64,000 nt of DNA from Bacteroidota bacterium (GTDB taxonomy: Bacteria > Bacteroidota > Bacteroidia > Bacteroidales > Dysgonomonadaceae): the NCBI GenBank assembly GCA_023388315.1, contig JAEWGM010000006.1:1-64000 (forward strand), given 5' to 3'. Positions 39,774 through 48,000 of this stretch are shown one piece after another. Within the stretch, counting starts at the first letter, position 1. Every line of letters begins with the position of its first letter. The translations under genes and the position numbers were made by a program. Under the pieces are notes generated by a model. The model ran no database searches. It saw nothing but the letters and a program-made list of their open reading frames with translations, and was not told where the DNA came from.

Positions 39774-41284
39774 TCAATGGTTGCCGGCGGTTTGGACGAA
39801 ATATCGTACACCACGCGGTTCACGCCTTTTACTTTATTGATAATTTCATTGGAAACTTTCGCCAAAAACTCGTAGGGAAGGTGCGCCCAATCGGCCGTCA
39901 TGGCGTCGGTTGAGGTTACCGCGCGCAGCGCGATGGTGTTTTCGTATGTGCGCTCATCGCCCATCACACCCACCGATTGCACGGGCAAAAGGATGGCGCC
40001 GGCTTGCCACACTTTGTCGTATAGACCGGCAGTGCGCAAGTTGGAAATAAAAATATCGTCGGCATCTTGCGCGATACGCACTTTTTCGGGCGTGATTTCC
40101 CCGAGGATGCGAATCCCCAATCCCGGTCCGGGAAACGGATGGCGGTGAATAAGATGCGGCTTCATTCCGAGTTCCAACCCAATTTTTCGCACCTCGTCTT
40201 TGAACAATAATTTCAGCGGCTCGCACAGCTTCAGGTTCATTTTTTCGGGAAGGCCGCCCACGTTGTGGTGGCTTTTAATAACCGTTCCGGTAATGGAAAG
40301 CGACTCAATGATATCGGGATAAATGGTCCCTTGCGCCAGCCATTTTATATCTTTTAGTTTGTGCGCTTCCGCGTCGAAAACATCGATAAACCCCTTTCCG
40401 ATAATTTTGCGTTTTTGCTCCGGATCGGTAACGCCGGCAAGCTCGCGATAGAAACGCTCGCTCGCATCCACGCCGATAACGTTCAGTCCCAAATGTTCGT
40501 AATTTTCGAGCACGGTTTCAAACTCGTTTTTGCGCAGCAACCCGTGATTCACAAAAATGCACGTAAGGTTTTTCCCGATGGCTTTGTTCAGCAAAACAGC
40601 CACTACCGAAGAATCCACACCACCTGAAAGCGCGAGAATCACTTTGTCGTCACCTAAAGTTTGTTTTAAATCGGCTACGGTGGCTTCGATAAACGAGGCT
40701 GGCGTCCAATCTTTTTTTACTCCGCAGAGAGTGAGAAAATTATCCAAAATTTCAACGCCTTCTTCCGTATGGTAGACTTCGGGATGAAATTGCACGCCCC
40801 ACGTTGGCTCGTCTTGCACTTTGTAGGCGGCAATGGGTACATCTTCGGTGGAAGCAATGGGCGTGAAGTTTTCGGGAACCTTCACAATGGTATCGCCGTG
40901 CGACATCCACACTTGAGATTGTGGCGGCAGGTTTCCGAGCAGCGCATCGGCGGCATCGTTCACTTGCAGGCGTGCCCGCCCATACTCGCGCGAAGCGCTC
41001 TTGCCCACTTCCCCACCCGATGATTGCGCAATCCATTGGGCGCCATAACAGATTCCCAGCACAGGATAACGGCCGCGGATTTCAGACAAATCGGTTTTGA
41101 AGGCGTTGTCATCGTTTACCGAAAACGGGCTTCCAGAAAGGATAACGCCTTTTACCGTTTCATCGCCGAAAGGAAATTTATTGTAGGGAACAATTTCGCA
41201 ATACGTGTTTAATTCCCGCACACGGCGGCCGATAAGTTGGGTGGTTTGCGAACCGAAATCGAGAATGATTATTTTTTCGTGCAT
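39764..41284 (-). CDS. guaA: GMP synthase (glutamine-hydrolysing)
   Basis: 506 residues. Class I glutamine amidotransferase domain (1-195) with nucleophile Cys79 in LGICYGAQWIA and catalytic His-Glu in QFHPEVYHTEEG; ATP pyrophosphatase domain with P-loop ALSGGVDSSV; C-terminal dimerisation domain ending SKPPATIEWE. It aminates XMP to GMP. A good promoter lies upstream and the short leader is largely a heptamer array. The stop overlaps folB. Confidence 0.97.
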   Translation of the reverse strand: MHEKIIILDFGSQTTQLIGRRVRELNTYCEIVPYNKFPFGDETVKGVILSGSPFSVNDDNAFKTDLSEIRGRYPVLGICYGAQWIAQSSGGEVGKSASREYGRARLQVNDAADALLGNLPPQSQVWMSHGDTIVKVPENFTPIASTEDVPIAAYKVQDEPTWGVQFHPEVYHTEEGVEILDNFLTLCGVKKDWTPASFIEATVADLKQTLGDDKVILALSGGVDSSVVAVLLNKAIGKNLTCIFVNHGLLRKNEFETVLENYEHLGLNVIGVDASERFYRELAGVTDPEQKRKIIGKGFIDVFDAEAHKLKDIKWLAQGTIYPDIIESLSITGTVIKSHHNVGGLPEKMNLKLCEPLKLLFKDEVRKIGLELGMKPHLIHRHPFPGPGLGIRILGEITPEKVRIAQDADDIFISNLRTAGLYDKVWQAGAILLPVQSVGVMGDERTYENTIALRAVTSTDAMTADWAHLPYEFLAKVSNEIINKVKGVNRVVYDISSKPPATIEWE

Positions 41285-41295
41285 ATAATTCTTGA

Positions 41296-41330
41296 AGAAA
41301 TCAGAAGTTAGAAATCAAAAATTAGAAGAT
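41296..41330 (-). repeat. Five heptamers in the guaA leader
   Basis: On the plus strand AGAAATC (41296-41302), AGAAGTT, AGAAATC, AAAAATT, AGAAGAT follow one another at a strict 7-bp period. The array lies between the promoter (41339-41370) and the ATG (41282-41284), so it makes up most of the leader RNA. Confidence 0.7.
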
Positions 41331-41338
41331 TTTGGGTA

Positions 41339-41370
41339 CAAAGATACGAAAAGAATAGAAAACAGCGCAA
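41339..41370 (-). promoter_or_regulatory. Promoter of guaA-folB
   Basis: On the minus strand TTG (41368-41370), 21 bases, TATCTTTG (41339-41346). Start of transcription is expected near 41333. Confidence 0.75.
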
Positions 41371-41451
41371 CGCTTATCGGCAGAAGGTCTTGGCAATTTT
41401 CCCCAACTGAACATCAATAAATAATTACCGCAATTTGATATTTTTTTATCG

Positions 41452-41477
41452 ATAAACAATAAATATTTGTTGTTTAT
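41452..41477. promoter_or_regulatory. Imperfect 26-bp palindrome overlapping the -33 element
   Basis: The half-sites ATAAACAATAAAT (41452-41464) and ATTTGTTGTTTAT (41465-41477) are inverse complements with one mismatch. It covers the TTG of the promoter for the membrane-protein/HTH operon and is therefore a likely repressor site, perhaps for the operon's own HTH protein. Confidence 0.55.
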
Positions 41478-41500
41478 TAAAAATATTGTATTTACATTTG
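41470..41500 (+). promoter_or_regulatory. Promoter of the DUF2975-like/HTH operon
   Basis: TTG (41470-41472), 20 bases, TACATTTG (41493-41500). The ATG is 30 bases further on. Confidence 0.7.
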
Positions 41501-41530
41501 CAGCGTGAAATAAATTAAAGGTCAAATTTT

Positions 41531-42223
41531 ATGAAGGTAAGTTTAAGTAAAAACTCACTCGCAATTTTTTCCATTTTAGCAGGTATTGTGTATTTGCTAC
41601 TGTTGGTATCTGAAATAAGCGAAGCTTGGGAGAGCGGCACACAAGGCTTTAAAGAAGGTATGGATTATGCTTTGAGAGAGCAAGACGATAATCTTGAAAA
41701 CGATTTTAATTCAGAGGCTTTCTTACTGAAATTAAAAGCAAAGGACAAAGACAATTATTATCCCGATTCTGTTTTGAACAAAGCATCTAACAGCTATTTG
41801 CCGGCAAGGATAGAAAAAATGGATGTTTCTTATCGTCATCCCTCATCATTGCCTTTGTGGAGCGTTATTACAATGCTTTTTTTAATGGCATTGGCTCTTC
41901 CCGTTTTGGTTTTATTGGTATTCATTCCGATTGAGTTTTATAAACTTATTTTTTCACTCTACAAAAACAATGTGTTCACCAAAAAAAATGTGAACCGAAT
42001 CAAGAAAATAGGCGTCTTCTACATCATAATTTATGTTTATTTGCTGGCTTACGATTTATATCAATATTTTTTAGCGAAATCGGTTATTGACTTAGAGAAA
42101 TATGACATTGCCCGCCCGACATTTGTGAGCGAAATATTGCTTATCGCGTTGGTTGCGTTAATTTTTTCCACCGTTTTAAAACGCGCTATTTTGATAAAAG
42201 AAGAACAGGAATTAACCATTTAA
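41531..42223 (+). CDS. DUF2975-like membrane protein
   Basis: 230 residues with four predicted membrane segments (about 9-27, 113-138, 158-178, 196-214). After the first there is an extracytoplasmic loop of about 80 mostly acidic residues. The segment between the second and third helices (FYKLIFSLYKNNVFTKKNVNRIKKIGVFYI) and the C-terminal LIKEEQELTI match the DUF2975 pattern. Such proteins are usually encoded with a small YozG-like HTH regulator, as here. Function is unknown; signalling from membrane to regulator is the usual guess. Confidence 0.72.
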   Translation: MKVSLSKNSLAIFSILAGIVYLLLLVSEISEAWESGTQGFKEGMDYALREQDDNLENDFNSEAFLLKLKAKDKDNYYPDSVLNKASNSYLPARIEKMDVSYRHPSSLPLWSVITMLFLMALALPVLVLLVFIPIEFYKLIFSLYKNNVFTKKNVNRIKKIGVFYIIIYVYLLAYDLYQYFLAKSVIDLEKYDIARPTFVSEILLIALVALIFSTVLKRAILIKEEQELTI

Positions 42224-42235
42224 TTTTCTATAATT

Positions 42236-42661
42236 ATGAAAATAAAACATTACAAACTACTTAGCGGCCTTTGGGGTTTTATGCTGGGCGCTTTCATGGT
42301 AGGAGATATATTTAACTATCCTTTTTTATTTAATAATCTTTCCGAAAACCCTGTAAGTTTTCTTATTCCACAAGGAATCTATGTAATTGGTTCAATATGC
42401 CTTATCGCTTGTTTGGCAACGATCTTACAAACTATCAAAAAAAAAGGTGTATTTATAAGAAAAAACGAAAAGACGCTCCGCTATTTTGGTGTGATAATTG
42501 TTATTTTGAGTGTTGCGTCCGATTTACTTTTTGATTATATGACTGGAGAAAGACCTGCAAATGCGCGAATGCTTGCATTTATTGGAGGCATACTTGTATT
42601 TGTGTCTCTTATCTTTCAAGTAGGCATTAAAATGCAGGAAGAACAAGACCTCACCATTTAA
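42236..42661 (+). CDS. Second DUF2975-like membrane protein
   Basis: 141 residues, four hydrophobic segments (about 10-28, 42-62, 80-97, 112-130). The central KKKGVFIRKNEKTLRYFGVIIVI and the C-terminal MQEEQDLTI parallel the preceding protein, whose end is KEEQELTI; the two are probably distant paralogues. It starts 13 bp after the upstream stop and is followed 14 bp later by the HTH gene, forming one operon. Confidence 0.7.
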   Translation: MKIKHYKLLSGLWGFMLGAFMVGDIFNYPFLFNNLSENPVSFLIPQGIYVIGSICLIACLATILQTIKKKGVFIRKNEKTLRYFGVIIVILSVASDLLFDYMTGERPANARMLAFIGGILVFVSLIFQVGIKMQEEQDLTI

Positions 42662-42674
42662 ATCGTAAATCAAC

Positions 42675-42929
42675 ATGCCCATTATCATAAATTTAGATGT
42701 AGAGATGGCGAAAAATAAAATTTCGCTCAACGAGCTTTCTGAACGCGTTGGCATTACACCCGCCAACTTATCCATTCTGAAAACCGGAAAAGCGAAAGCC
42801 ATCCGCTTCAGTACGCTGGAAGCGATTTGCAAAACACTTAACTGCCAGCCGGGAGATATTATGGAATGGCAAGAGGATGAGGATGAGAGAGGGAGAGAGG
42901 GTGACTTTGTGAGTGGGAGAATGGGGTGA
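42675..42929 (+). CDS. Small Cro/CI-type HTH regulator (YozG-like)
   Basis: 84 residues. The HTH occupies about 5-62: IINLDVEMAKNKISLNELSERVGITPANLSILKTGKAKAI with recognition helix TPANLSILKTG, then STLEAICKTLNCQPGDIMEW, the classic YozG/YoaS-partner ending. The C-terminal acidic/Arg/Gly tail is probably disordered. It probably controls its own operon, possibly by binding the palindrome at 41452-41477 (inference). Confidence 0.88.
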   Translation: MPIIINLDVEMAKNKISLNELSERVGITPANLSILKTGKAKAIRFSTLEAICKTLNCQPGDIMEWQEDEDERGREGDFVSGRMG

Positions 42930-42940
42930 CTTGGGGAATG

Positions 42941-42996
42941 AACACTAAACTCTGAACTTTAAACATTGAACATTAAACACTGAACATAAAACATAG
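42941..42996 (+). repeat. Eight heptamers abutting the CPBP gene
   Basis: Eight consecutive units of pattern AACWYTR-like (for example AACATTG at 42962-42968 and AACATTA at 42969-42975) run without a phase break to 42996; AAA then leads into the ATG at 43000. Confidence 0.78.
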
Positions 42997-42999
42997 AAA

Positions 43000-43974
43000 A
43001 TGAAACATTTAGAACGCGCCCTACATGGCAAAAACGGCATCGGACGATACATCGCGCTTTTCTTAATCGCGTTTATAGGCGGGTCAATTATTGGAAGTAT
43101 TCCATTGGGAATTGTTGTGGTAGTAAAAGCTATTTTATCGGGCAATATGGATAGCCTGGCTAACATAGACATAACAGATCTTTCCGCATTCGGAATTTCC
43201 AATAACGTAAGTTTGCTTTTAATGCTGCTTTCTTTTGTAGGCGTATTTTTCACATTCGCGCTGCTTGTGAAACCATTTCACCAGCGAACGCTAAAAGAAA
43301 CCATCAACGGGCGAAACCATATCCGTTGGAACAGGGTTTGGATGGGAATTCTGGTGTGGGGAGCATTGTTGCTTGTGTCGTTTGCCATCAGTTATTTCAC
43401 CGCTTCGCCCGAAGAAATGGAGTTTCGTTTCAATCCGTCGGCGTTGATTGGACTGATAGTTGTAGTCTTACTCTTTATGCCATTCCAAACCAGCGCTGAG
43501 GAGATCCTCTTCCGCGGTTATTTGGCGCAAGGGGTGGCCAAATGGACGAAAAGCCGATGGTGGGCGCTCATAATTCCATCCGTTGGATTTGCTCTCATGC
43601 ACTCCGCCAATCCTGAAGTAAAGGAATACGGCTTTTGGCTCACGATGCCCGATTATTTTTTGATGGGATTGCTACTGGGGCTGGTTTCCATTTTAGATGA
43701 TGGTATAGAATTGGCACTGGGTATGCACTTTATCAACAACGCGTTGAGTTCCGTGTTAGCAACCTACGACTCATCGGTGCTACAAACCGACGCGCTGTTT
43801 AAACAAACTGAAATCAACCCCGTTGACACCCTCATTGAAACAGTCATATTGGGTGTGGTAGCCGTTTTCGTGCTTCAACGTATCTACAAATGGAATTTTG
43901 GCATTCTCAATAAAAAAGTGGAAACAAACATGCCGCCGCTTCCTCCACAAACAAAGGCTGAGCCCGCACAATGA
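43000..43974 (+). CDS. CPBP family intramembrane glutamic endopeptidase
   Basis: 324 residues with about seven to eight membrane segments. The catalytic Glu pair is E167-E168 in TSAEEILFRGYLAQG; the accompanying His residues are in FALMHSANPE and GMHFINNALSS. These are the hallmarks of Rce1/CPBP (ABI) proteases, which in bacteria mature peptides, protect against bacteriocins or process regulators. The substrate is unknown. It starts directly after a heptamer array of eight units. Confidence 0.92.
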   Translation: MKHLERALHGKNGIGRYIALFLIAFIGGSIIGSIPLGIVVVVKAILSGNMDSLANIDITDLSAFGISNNVSLLLMLLSFVGVFFTFALLVKPFHQRTLKETINGRNHIRWNRVWMGILVWGALLLVSFAISYFTASPEEMEFRFNPSALIGLIVVVLLFMPFQTSAEEILFRGYLAQGVAKWTKSRWWALIIPSVGFALMHSANPEVKEYGFWLTMPDYFLMGLLLGLVSILDDGIELALGMHFINNALSSVLATYDSSVLQTDALFKQTEINPVDTLIETVILGVVAVFVLQRIYKWNFGILNKKVETNMPPLPPQTKAEPAQ

Positions 43975-44037
43975 CAGTAGCAATACGGCTTTAAAAAGAT
44001 AATTAATGTTAGCACATCGAATTACAAAATTATTTTC

Positions 44038-44045
44038 TATCTTTG
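44038..44045 (+). promoter_or_regulatory. Probable promoter of the TPR/PD40 gene
   Basis: TATCTTTG (TAnnTTTG), 22 bases before the ATG at 44068. No clear -33. Confidence 0.45.
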
Positions 44046-44067
44046 AACATTCATTCTTTGCACCATA

Positions 44068-45486
44068 ATGAAAATATACCACATTCTATATGCATTAATA
44101 TTCGCTCTTGTTCCTCAGTTTTTACAAGGGCAGTCGCTCGATGATGCAAAAAACTGGTATCTGGAGGGACGTTATGTGGAAGCACTTCCCATTTTTCGTG
44201 CCGAATACGAGAACAACCCCACCGACGCGCCTCTAAACCAATGGCTGGGTGTAAGCCTCTACGAAACCGGACAACTAAAAGAATCCGAAAAATACCTCGC
44301 CTTTGCTTCGCAAAAAAATATTCCCGAAGCATACCTTTATTTGGGCGAATTATATGCCAAAATGTATCGGTTTGCCGAAGCGGAAAAAGAGTTTGAGCGC
44401 TATCAGCGCGCCAAACGCCGCGACAACGATGCCTTAGCAAAATTGGCCGAAAAACGCGATTACGCTTCTCGCCTCCAGCGCGTTGTGAGCCGCACCGAAG
44501 ACATTCAAATCATTGACAGCTTGGTTGTTTCAAAAACAAACTTTTTGTCGGCCTACAACGTAAGCGCTTCAGCAGGAACACTTATGCCGATGAATGAATT
44601 CTTCAAAAACCGCGACAACGGCAATCAAACCTTGTATATGAACGAGCGGAAAGACAAAATTTATTATTCGCAAGGCGATGCCTTTTTGGGTTCGGATTTG
44701 TACACGATGGAAAAACTGCTCGACAATTTCGGGAACGAGAAAAAATTGTCAGACGCTATTAACACCGCCGGAAACCAAGCTTATCCGTTTGTTATGACCG
44801 ATGGGCTCACCATTTATTTCGCCTCCACAGGGCACAATTCTTTTGGCGGTTACGATTTGTTTGTAACGCGTTACAACTTGGCTTCGGACAGCTATTTAAC
44901 GCCCAACCAACTTAACTCGCCGTTTAACTCGCCGTTTAATGATTACCTCATGGTGATTGACGAAGAAAAAGGCATAGGCTGGTTTGCATCCGACCGTTTC
45001 CAACCCGCCGACTCGGTTTGCGTTTACACATTCATCCCCAACCCGAAAGTGACGTTGGTTGAGAGCGACGATGACAACTACCTCGCCAACCGCGCCTTAA
45101 TCAGCTCCATTTCCGACACGTGGGAAGAGGGAAAAGATTACACCTCGTTACGCGCACGAGCGCGACAAAGGGTGGCTACGAGAGACGACGCGCAAGGCGA
45201 TTTCACGTTTGTCATTAACGACAAAGCCACCTATCGATCGTTAACCGACTTTAAAAGCGCACAGGCTAGAAACCTGTTTTCCAACGCCATGGAATTGGAA
45301 AAACAACTAAAACAATTAACCGAGGAACTGTCTGATATGAGAAACCGGTTCGCCGAGGGAGGCTCAGGAAACGCATCGCTGCGTGCATCCATTCTCGACT
45401 TGGAGCAACGAACAGAATCGATATACCGTGAAACGGAAAAACTAAAAACACAGGCACGCAACGAAGAAATACGCAACACGCTTTAA
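44068..45486 (+). CDS. Exported TPR and PD40 (WD40-like) repeat protein
   Basis: 472 residues. Signal peptide (1-20, ending LQG-Q), tetratricopeptide-like helices (about 23-135; AKNWYLEGRYVEALPIFRAEYENNP, LGVSLYETGQLKESEKYL), then a beta-propeller-like part with PD40 motifs (IYYSQGDAFLGSDLYTME, IYFASTGHNSFGGYDLFVT, IGWFASDR), and a C-terminal coiled coil (about 400-470). The first two domains resemble the N-terminal half of T9SS-associated PorE-type proteins, but the OmpA peptidoglycan-binding domain is missing. Role unknown, probably envelope-associated. NfeD and FloA follow. Confidence 0.75.
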   Translation: MKIYHILYALIFALVPQFLQGQSLDDAKNWYLEGRYVEALPIFRAEYENNPTDAPLNQWLGVSLYETGQLKESEKYLAFASQKNIPEAYLYLGELYAKMYRFAEAEKEFERYQRAKRRDNDALAKLAEKRDYASRLQRVVSRTEDIQIIDSLVVSKTNFLSAYNVSASAGTLMPMNEFFKNRDNGNQTLYMNERKDKIYYSQGDAFLGSDLYTMEKLLDNFGNEKKLSDAINTAGNQAYPFVMTDGLTIYFASTGHNSFGGYDLFVTRYNLASDSYLTPNQLNSPFNSPFNDYLMVIDEEKGIGWFASDRFQPADSVCVYTFIPNPKVTLVESDDDNYLANRALISSISDTWEEGKDYTSLRARARQRVATRDDAQGDFTFVINDKATYRSLTDFKSAQARNLFSNAMELEKQLKQLTEELSDMRNRFAEGGSGNASLRASILDLEQRTESIYRETEKLKTQARNEEIRNTL

Positions 45487-45502
45487 CTTAACAACACCTT
45501 AT

Positions 45503-45988
45503 ATGACAACCAGTTTAATTATTGTAATTGCGGTGATGGCACTGGGAATTATTTTCATGCTCATTGAAATTTTCCTTTTGCCCGGCATAAGCATTGCCGG
45601 GGTTGCCGGAGCAATTTTCCTCATTGGCGGCATTGTTTATTCCTACCTCTATTTGGGAAACACCGCCGGACATATTACGCTGGCCGCTTCCGCTGTGCTG
45701 CTTGCTGGCGCGTTTGTGTTTCTTGTAAAGTCCAATTCGCTTCAAAGAATCGCGCTGGAAACCAACATTGAAGAAACAGTGGATAACAGCGAATTAAAAA
45801 GATTACAACCCGGCGATGTGGGTGTAGCCGTATCGCGCCTAAACCCCATCGGGAAAATTATGGTGAACGACACCGTGGTGGAAGGAAAATCCATTGACGG
45901 CGACTTCATTAACGAAGACGAAGAAATTGAAGTGGTAAAGGTTGAAACCTATAACGTGCTGGTTAAAAAGAAAAATTCATTCATTTAA
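45503..45988 (+). CDS. NfeD-like membrane protein
   Basis: 161 residues. Two to three N-terminal membrane segments (about 4-72) followed by a C-terminal OB-fold domain (about 100-158; LQPGDVGVAVSRLNPIGKIMVNDTVVEG ... EIEVVKVETYNVLVKK). NfeD proteins are encoded next to flotillin-like proteins, here floA 19 bp downstream, and are thought to work with them in organising membrane microdomains. The short form without the ClpP-like protease domain. Confidence 0.9.
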   Translation: MTTSLIIVIAVMALGIIFMLIEIFLLPGISIAGVAGAIFLIGGIVYSYLYLGNTAGHITLAASAVLLAGAFVFLVKSNSLQRIALETNIEETVDNSELKRLQPGDVGVAVSRLNPIGKIMVNDTVVEGKSIDGDFINEDEEIEVVKVETYNVLVKKKNSFI

Positions 45989-46007
45989 AAATTTTAAAAT
46001 AAACATT

Positions 46008-46997
46008 ATGGGAGTTAGTTTAATTGTACTTATTGCGGCAGTCATAATATTCGTATTGATATTTTTTCACTACGTGCCGTTTTTCTTGTGGATAAACGCC
46101 TTATCGGCCGGTGTTCGCATTTCGCTCATTCAGCTGTTCTTGATGCGGCTGCGCCGGGTTCCGCCCCACACCATCGTTTACGCGATGATTGAAGCGCACA
46201 AAGCGGGCTTAAAGAACGTAACCCGCGATAATTTGGAGGCGCACTATTTGGCCGGAGGCCACGTTGAGCAGGTGGTACACGCGCTGGTATCGGCATCGAA
46301 AGCCAATATCGATTTGCCGTTTCAAATGGCCACCGCCATTGACCTTGCCGGGCGCGATGTGCTGGAAGCCGTGAAAATGTCGGTAAACCCCAAGGTGATT
46401 GACACGCCTCCGGTTTCGGCCGTGGCTATCGATGGTATTCAATTGATTGCCAAAGCGCGCGTTACCGTGAGAGCCAACATTCGCCAGTTGGTGGGTGGCG
46501 CCGGCGAAGAAACCATTCTTGCTCGTGTTGGCGAGGGAATTGTTTCGTCCATCGGTTCGGCCGCGTCGCACAAAACTGTATTGGAAAATCCCGACTCCAT
46601 CTCGAAACTCGTGTTGAGAAAAGGATTGGACGCCGGTACTGCCTTTGAAATTCTGTCCATTGACATTGCCGATATTGATATAGGTAAAAACATTGGTGCC
46701 GTACTGCAAATGGACCAAGCGCAAGCCGACAAAAACATCGCCCAGGCCCGCGCCGAAGAGCGTCGCGCTATGGCAATCGCCCAAGAGCAAGAAATGAAAG
46801 CCAAAGCGCAAGAAGCGCGTGCCAAGGTAATTGAAGCCGAAGCGCAGGTGCCCATCGCCATGGCAGAAGCTTTCCGTAACGGAAATTTGGGAATTATGGA
46901 TTATTATCGGATGGAAAACATAAAAGCCGATACCGATATGCGCGACTCCATCTCCAAACCGCCGATGGGTGGCGATGACAAGCAAAAGTCCAAGTAG
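46008..46997 (+). CDS. floA: Flotillin-like protein FloA
   Basis: 329 residues from ATG 46008 (the frame opens earlier, inside nfeD). N-terminal membrane hairpin (about 3-32), SPFH/band 7 domain with PPVSAVAIDGIQLIAKARVTVRANI, and an Ala/Glu-rich region (AQARAEERRAMAIAQEQEMKAKAQEARAKVIEAEAQVP, abbreviated here) giving the oligomerising coiled coil. It scaffolds functional membrane microdomains. The stop codon lies in a perfect 28-bp palindrome (46994-47021). Confidence 0.93.
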   Translation: MGVSLIVLIAAVIIFVLIFFHYVPFFLWINALSAGVRISLIQLFLMRLRRVPPHTIVYAMIEAHKAGLKNVTRDNLEAHYLAGGHVEQVVHALVSASKANIDLPFQMATAIDLAGRDVLEAVKMSVNPKVIDTPPVSAVAIDGIQLIAKARVTVRANIRQLVGGAGEETILARVGEGIVSSIGSAASHKTVLENPDSISKLVLRKGLDAGTAFEILSIDIADIDIGKNIGAVLQMDQAQADKNIAQARAEERRAMAIAQEQEMKAKAQEARAKVIEAEAQVPIAMAEAFRNGNLGIMDYYRMENIKADTDMRDSISKPPMGGDDKQKSK

Positions 46998-47021
46998 AGA
47001 CGTAGCATGCTACGTCTCTAC
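46994..47021. repeat. Perfect 28-bp palindrome over the floA stop codon
   Basis: The half GTAGAGACGTAGCA (46994-47007) is followed by its exact reverse complement (47008-47021). It includes the floA stop codon TAG (46995-46997). No T-run follows. GTAGAGACG-type palindromes occur as dispersed repeats in other Bacteroidetes genomes as far as I know. Confidence 0.85.
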
Positions 47022-47046
47022 GATACGATATCATAAAAAACGAATT

Positions 47047-47913
47047 ATGAGAATTATCCCCGAATCAGAATTTATTATAAACCCCGATGGAAGCGCGTTC
47101 CATCTTCACATTAAACCCGAACAGCTTTCGGACAAGATTGTGATGATGGGCGACCCGGGAAGGGTAACGCTAACGGCTTCGTTTTTCGACTCCATTGAAT
47201 GCGACGTGCAGAGCCGCGAGTTTCACACTGTAACCGGCACATACAAAGGCAAAAGAATCACCGCCTTGTCGCACGGTATCGGTACGGACAACATTGATAT
47301 TGTGCTCACCGAACTGGACGCGTTGGCCAACATAGATTTTGAAACTCGCACGGTAAAACCCGATTTCAAGCAACTTACAATGGTTCGCGTGGGCACGTCG
47401 GGAGGGATGCAGCCGCATTGCCCGGTGGGTTCTTACGTGGTTTCTGAAAAATCCATCGGATTTGACGGGCTGCTTCATTATTATGCCGATTCAAACAAAA
47501 TAAGAGACATCGATTTTGAAGAAGCTTTTCAAAAACACGTAAATTGGTCGCCTTACCATTGTTCGCCCTACGTGGTAAACGCCGACGAAGAGTTGGTCGA
47601 CAGAATTGCTTTTGACATGATTCGCGGCGTAACCATTTCCGCCATCGGCTTTTACGGCCCGCAAGGGCGCCACGTAAGGCTGCCGCTTGCCGACCCCGAT
47701 TTGAACGCTAAAATTGAGTCGTTTCGTTACGAAGGACACTCCATCACCAATTACGAAATGGAAAGTTCGGCCATCGCCGGATTAGGTAAAATGATGGGGC
47801 ACAAGTGTATGACCGCTTGCGCCATCATCGCTAACCGCGTAGCGTTGGAATCAAATGCCGATTATAAAGGCAGTACAGAAGAATTAATAAAAATTGTATT
47901 GGAAAGAATATAA
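47047..47913 (+). CDS. Nucleoside phosphorylase (purine/uridine type)
   Basis: 288 residues from ATG 47047, after the palindrome; the frame opens earlier in the floA tail. MMGDPGRVTLTA (phosphate-binding), LSHGIGTDNIDIVL, VRVGTSGGMQPHCPVGSYV and NYEMESSAIAGLGKMMGHK are the phosphorylase superfamily (PNP/UDP) blocks. It splits nucleosides with phosphate to base and ribose-1-phosphate; purine versus uridine specificity is not clear. A nucleoside permease gene lies 3.5 kb downstream. Confidence 0.9.
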   Translation: MRIIPESEFIINPDGSAFHLHIKPEQLSDKIVMMGDPGRVTLTASFFDSIECDVQSREFHTVTGTYKGKRITALSHGIGTDNIDIVLTELDALANIDFETRTVKPDFKQLTMVRVGTSGGMQPHCPVGSYVVSEKSIGFDGLLHYYADSNKIRDIDFEEAFQKHVNWSPYHCSPYVVNADEELVDRIAFDMIRGVTISAIGFYGPQGRHVRLPLADPDLNAKIESFRYEGHSITNYEMESSAIAGLGKMMGHKCMTACAIIANRVALESNADYKGSTEELIKIVLERI

Positions 47914-48000
47914 CAACGGTGCAAACATCACGCGCACCACACATCAAATTTCTCAGTGTTAATAAAACCACATTATTAAATTAAATTTAACAATCTAAAA

